Origin: Diadema setosum
Lineage: Eukaryota > Echinodermata > Echinoidea > Diadematoida > Diadematidae
Assembly (NCBI RefSeq): GCF_964275005.1
Contig: NC_092685.1
Coordinates: 16,238,203 to 16,302,202 of the forward strand
Length of the DNA stretch: 64,000 bases
Direction of reading: 5' to 3'
The notes under the pieces: generated by a model
Seen by the model: only the letters and a program-made list of their open reading frames with translations
Databases searched by the model: none
Told to the model about the DNA's origin: nothing
In this document: one piece after another, positions 59,970 through 64,000 of the stretch
Position numbering within the stretch: the first letter of the stretch is position 1
How the letters are laid out: every line of letters begins with the position of its first letter
Made by a program: the position numbers and the translations under genes

Positions 59970-60430
59970 AGGAAATCCAAATCCAAAGAGAAATGTGGAT
60001 TGAGTGAAAGCAGCAACATTAATAGAACATATCAGTGAAAGTTTGAGGAAAATCAGACAATCGATTCAAAAGTTATGTTTTTTTTTTAAGTTTTGGTTGT
60101 TGCAGCCGCTGGATGAGGAGACTACTAGAAATTATGAGGTATCCCTGTGTGGACAAAAATATAAAGAAAATATAAAGGGAATTCCACACACACAAATTTT
60201 CATGAAAATTACATATTCCGTCAACTTGATACTGACATAATATGTTAAGGGTAGCAATTATTCCCCCTGCTTTCTGAAAGTGGTTAGTCAAGTGCTCTTT
60301 CAGTATGCTAGAAAAGTGAATTTTTGTGGAATTTCTTTGTTTTCTTAACTAGTTTATTGTTGTCCACACATACATCATAACCTCTAGTGGTCTCCTCATC
60401 CAGCAGTTCCAACACCAAAACCTTCTGTAA
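59970..60430. mobile_element. TTAA foldback MITE, copy C (right end lost)
   Basis: The left end AGGAAATCCAAATCC follows TTAA at 59966-59969. The body matches copy B (AATGTGGATTGAGTGAAAGC, GCCGCTGGATGAGGAGACTA, ATTCCCCCTGCTTTC). The match ends near GTTCCAACACCAAAACC, so the right terminus is missing. It preserves the empty site for the nested palindrome of copy B. Confidence 0.75.
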
Positions 60431-60785
60431 AGTCAATATTCTTCCAGCAACAGAATGTTATTTCTCCTTAGCTGTCACCATCAGTGTTCTCATTTCCCAG
60501 TCCCAGTGTTCTTACTTTCTTCCCAGTCCTTTCTTTTCTAGAAAGATTAAACAGCGCTTTCCAGGACTCACATGTGGTGAAACCTAAAACTTAACTATTC
60601 ATTGACAACTGCATCATAGAAAGTTGCAAATAATAATACACATATGCACAAACACGCATGCACGCACACACAGCAACTTGTGTGCAGATCTATTTGTGTA
60701 TGTGGAAAACAATTGTGGTGTGACCCCTCTGACTAATGTATAGTAAAGTAGTGCAATCTCTGTGGGGAGTGGCCCTTAGATTTAT

Positions 60786-61901
60786 AGGACAAGTTCACCT
60801 TCATAGACATGTGGGTTGCGTGAATGCAGCAATATTAGTAGAGCACATCACTGAGAATTTGATAAAAATCGGACAATTCGTTCAAAAGTTATGAATTTTT
60901 GAAGTTTCTGCTCAGTCATGGCTGGATGAGAAGACTACTATAGCTTGTGATGTCACATGAGTACGATATAAAGAAAGTACAGTCAAACCTGTCTATAGCG
61001 GCCACCCAAGGGAGACGGAAAAAGTGGCCGTTATAGACAGGTGGCCGCTATAGACAGGTAATCCAACTTTGTGTGCATTGCTTACATGTACATGTATCAT
61101 CGTTGTATCCTTGCATGTACATGTACAGTGTATTTGTGTACGTATGCATACACCGTGTTTCATGCATTTAACCATGCCGGTGTATATGATATTGTTGCAC
61201 AGTAGCATGTTTATTGTCGTGAAGAATCGTGCATTATTATGACTGAATGAGGGATGAATGCAGCGGTGGCGATCACTGAACGTTGCTCGCACGGCTACCA
61301 AACAGAAAAATACGCTGAATTATCGACTTGGCTACGGCTCCATTGGGTTTTTGGCCGCTATAGACAGGTTAATATCTCCCGCGGGAAACAAAATTTGTGG
61401 CCGCTGGCCGCGTTAGAGAGGTGGCCGCTATACACAGGGTCTTTAACAGGGCTTTTCTCTCGGGGGGATTTTGCAGTGGCCGCTATAGACAGGTGGCCGC
61501 TATAGACAGGTGGCCACTAAGGCAGGTTTGACTGTATAAAGAAAATTCAACATATTTTCACTTTTCTCGCATAACGAAAGAACACTCGACTTCTCTCTTT
61601 CAGAGGGCAAGGGGAATGATATTTCCCTTTATAACATACATCAGTAACGAGTCGAAGAAATGTGCACTTTATTCAAAAAACAAAGTTTTGTGAAATTCTC
61701 TTTTTATTTTCCTTATACCGTTGTACGCATGTGACATCGTACACTGTAGTAGTCTCCTCATTCAGCAGTGATTGCGCAGATGCTTTAAAAATTCATAACT
61801 TCTGAACGGATTGTCAGATTTTCCCCAAACTTTCACTGATGTGTTCTACTAATATTTTTGCACTCACTCAATCCATATGTATATGAAGGTGGACTTGTCC
61901 T
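60786..61901. mobile_element. TTAA foldback MITE, copy D, interrupted by a TA element
   Basis: The left end AGGACAAGTTCACC is preceded by TTAT (a decayed TTAA) and the right end GGTGGACTTGTCCT is followed by TTAA (61902-61905). Closely matches copy A. Its left arm is interrupted at 60980-61534. Confidence 0.85.
60980..61534. mobile_element. CAGTCAAACC TA-flanked DNA element, copy 2 (nested)
   Basis: The ends CAGTCAAACCTGTC and GGCAGGTTTGACTG are flanked by TA on both sides. The interior is an inverted-orientation copy of 36180-36744 (GGCCGCTATAGACAGGT words, AAAGTTGGATTACC on one strand). Joining TA across the gap restores copy D: compare AACAATATAAAGAAAG in copy A. Confidence 0.85.
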
Positions 61902-61905
61902 TTAA

Positions 61906-64000
61906 TATAGACTCTTGCATGATTTAAATGAAGAAATATACCAGAGCATTTTGTGATGTGGGATATGACTCATCTAAGATGAACACAGATGAAGACGACG
62001 AGGTTGTCAGTCCTCTGATTTTGCTCTCTTTTATCAATTACCATTTTGTTCACTGAAGAAGTGAAATGTGCAAAATTTATCGCTTGAGTCATTTATATAG
62101 CTGTGTAAACAGTGACTGTGTAACATACAACTGGCAGACGATGGAGGAATTCATATGGTGCTAAATACCTTGGTCATTGTTTCATTTTAAGGCTGCAAGA
62201 TTCTGTATGAATGCCACATTTGGAAAGCCTCTTAATCCAAATCGGTGCACTGATAACCATAATAGAAGAATAAGATGGTTCGAAGAGGAGAAATATGTAC
62301 CCTTTTATAATTAAGATAGCAGCAATATTTAAACAAAGCATTAGGAATTAATGATTGAATTAATTTGAATAAGAAGAGTATGCTACACTTGATGAAGTGC
62401 CATATTTGCTAGTGTATTAACTATATCTCCATTAGGACCAGGAGGGTAAAAATGTATTTGGAAATTCATAAAAACATACATGCGGAAGGAAATGGCTGAA
62501 AATCATATTTTCAATGCTAATATTTTCAATACTACGACTTTGGGTTTCCATTTGCAACACAAACACAAGGCAAAAGCCCTCGTCAAATATCCTGGATGTT
62601 TGTCCAGACTGGCTAAAGGGTACAAGTACTAAAGTACTGCTAGGTTTCTGCTGTCCTCACAGTCACAGTGAAGGTTTTTTATGTAGTTCTGTGCTTGTTA
62701 TTATGGCTGTAAGAATGGGCACCTCACGGTGCTTTATAAAGCTTAGCAGCAACTAAACAGTGAATTGCCATTCTGAGCCTCTAAAGTTTAGAAATGTTAT
62801 TTGATATACCCACTTGATATGTTCCAACCACAGCCTCATTTCTGCAACAGATTGGCAAATTGCCCTTCATTACTGGTAATGTGAACTTTCATTTTTGCTG
62901 CCAAGAAAATGTAGACTCTTTTTCAGTGGACAAACTTGCCTATGACCATGTATTAACTACATTCCCAAGTTTGAGGGTCTTCCCATTCTTGAATATGCAC
63001 CATTAATACACTGGAAAATATAGCACTCTATCACTACTGACACACCCACACACACACACACATACAGCATAATGAGCACCCAAACTTTCAGGTATGGTAG
63101 AAAGTCTTATATAGTCCAATAATGGGCATTGCAGATGTTCGAGAGGTAGGAAATAAAGCCGTTTTATTGCACAAGTGCAAACTAAATCTCCTAGGGCAGA
63201 TAATAGAAAATTAGTCTGAGTTGGTATGTACATTATGTCGATAGACCTGTCAATGTGCTGATACCATAATTGTATATGTGCATCACATGTATTCTTGTAG
63301 TCCGAACAATTTATTTTCCTGTAAATCTACAAAATGACACGCACAGATGTACAATTCATCCTTTTGCATGTCTACAAAAAAGGAAAATGACCTGATTTTT
63401 TTGAAAATCAGAGCATTAACAGTCTTCTACTTCTTTCTTAAAAACAACCTAAATGTACGATTACATATATTTCCATCAATGCACAGCATTTTTTTTTTCA
63501 ATATACTAAAAAGCTTCATAGTGTGTGTGTGCAAAGTTTGATTGGAACACATAACTTAATATATACAGTGTAAATAACAATTATGCCTTTTAATAGTTAT
63601 TTCATACAAACCATTTAATATTTTGTCTTAAATCCTCAAAGTGAAGGAGGATATATAAACAATGTCTAGCCACACTACCTGGTCCCAACAAAACAAGTTT
63701 CCCATCATTCACAATAATTGATATTCCATAGCAATATAAATCACATAAGATTTTGTATGCATGTAATGTATATGTATAACTATAATATTTCTGTAAATGA
63801 TAAACAATTTTTTCCTCCTCAAAAATCCATTGCTTTGGTTAGCGTAACATTGCATTTGTAACTTTTCATACACATTAAAAAAATCAACATCTGACTATCG
63901 ATAATATTTTTCTCACAAACAAGCCTTCAACCAAATTTCTTAGGCAGTAGACATTACAATGGCATGTTTCTTTATTCACACATTCCACATGAAGGGAAAA
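61906..64000. other. Non-coding 3' end of the window
   Basis: No gene, splice pattern or element recognised apart from a short (CA)n tract at about 63040-63062. Only short spurious frames. Confidence 0.5.

Overview
The window looks like nuclear DNA of an invertebrate deuterostome. It is AT-rich, with small exons separated by kilobase introns, GT-AG splice sites, poly(A) signals and a very dense mixture of small DNA transposons, LINE remnants and microsatellites. The repeat types (TTAA and TA foldback elements, CAGTCAAACC elements, TTAGCTCACC elements) and the gene set make an echinoderm or close relative my best guess. That is inference; no gene here fixes the species.

Layout. Positions 465-1743 (minus strand) hold a two-exon FADD-like adaptor: a death effector domain followed by a death domain. 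Positions 1.8-9.6 kb are non-coding. They contain an unusual cluster of four tiny palindromic insertions (3744-3978), each bracketed by a 7-bp direct repeat; a fifth lies at 17317-17371. A 5'-truncated CR1/L2/Jockey-type LINE (9.7-13.9 kb) is split by a 1.68-kb hAT-like element with an 8-bp target duplication. A decayed L1/Tx1-type LINE (17.9-23.3 kb) is split by a young 3.9-kb LTR retrotransposon (19155-23045). Its two 411-bp LTRs are identical and its only long ORF is a capsid-type gag.

The plus-strand host genes follow. A 56-codon microprotein (24481-24651) resembles mitoregulin. A seven-coding-exon isoaspartyl peptidase/L-asparaginase of the ASRGL1 type (27441-37018) encodes 317 aa. The mu subunit of adaptor complex AP-4 (40871-54392) has 13 coding exons and encodes 449 aa. 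All exon joins given for these genes keep the reading frame. Introns and the 3' flank (54.4-64 kb) carry MITEs, often nested inside one another, plus a tRNA-derived SINE. No further gene was recognised after 54.4 kb.

The host genes are functionally unrelated: apoptosis/innate adaptor, mitochondrial inner-membrane microprotein, isoaspartyl-peptide hydrolysis, and trans-Golgi vesicle sorting. There is no sign of an operon or pathway cluster. The most unusual material is in the repeats: the palindromic micro-insertions, the gag-only LTR element with a repeated polypurine-like motif, and several nested insertions whose empty sites can be read from sister copies in the same window.
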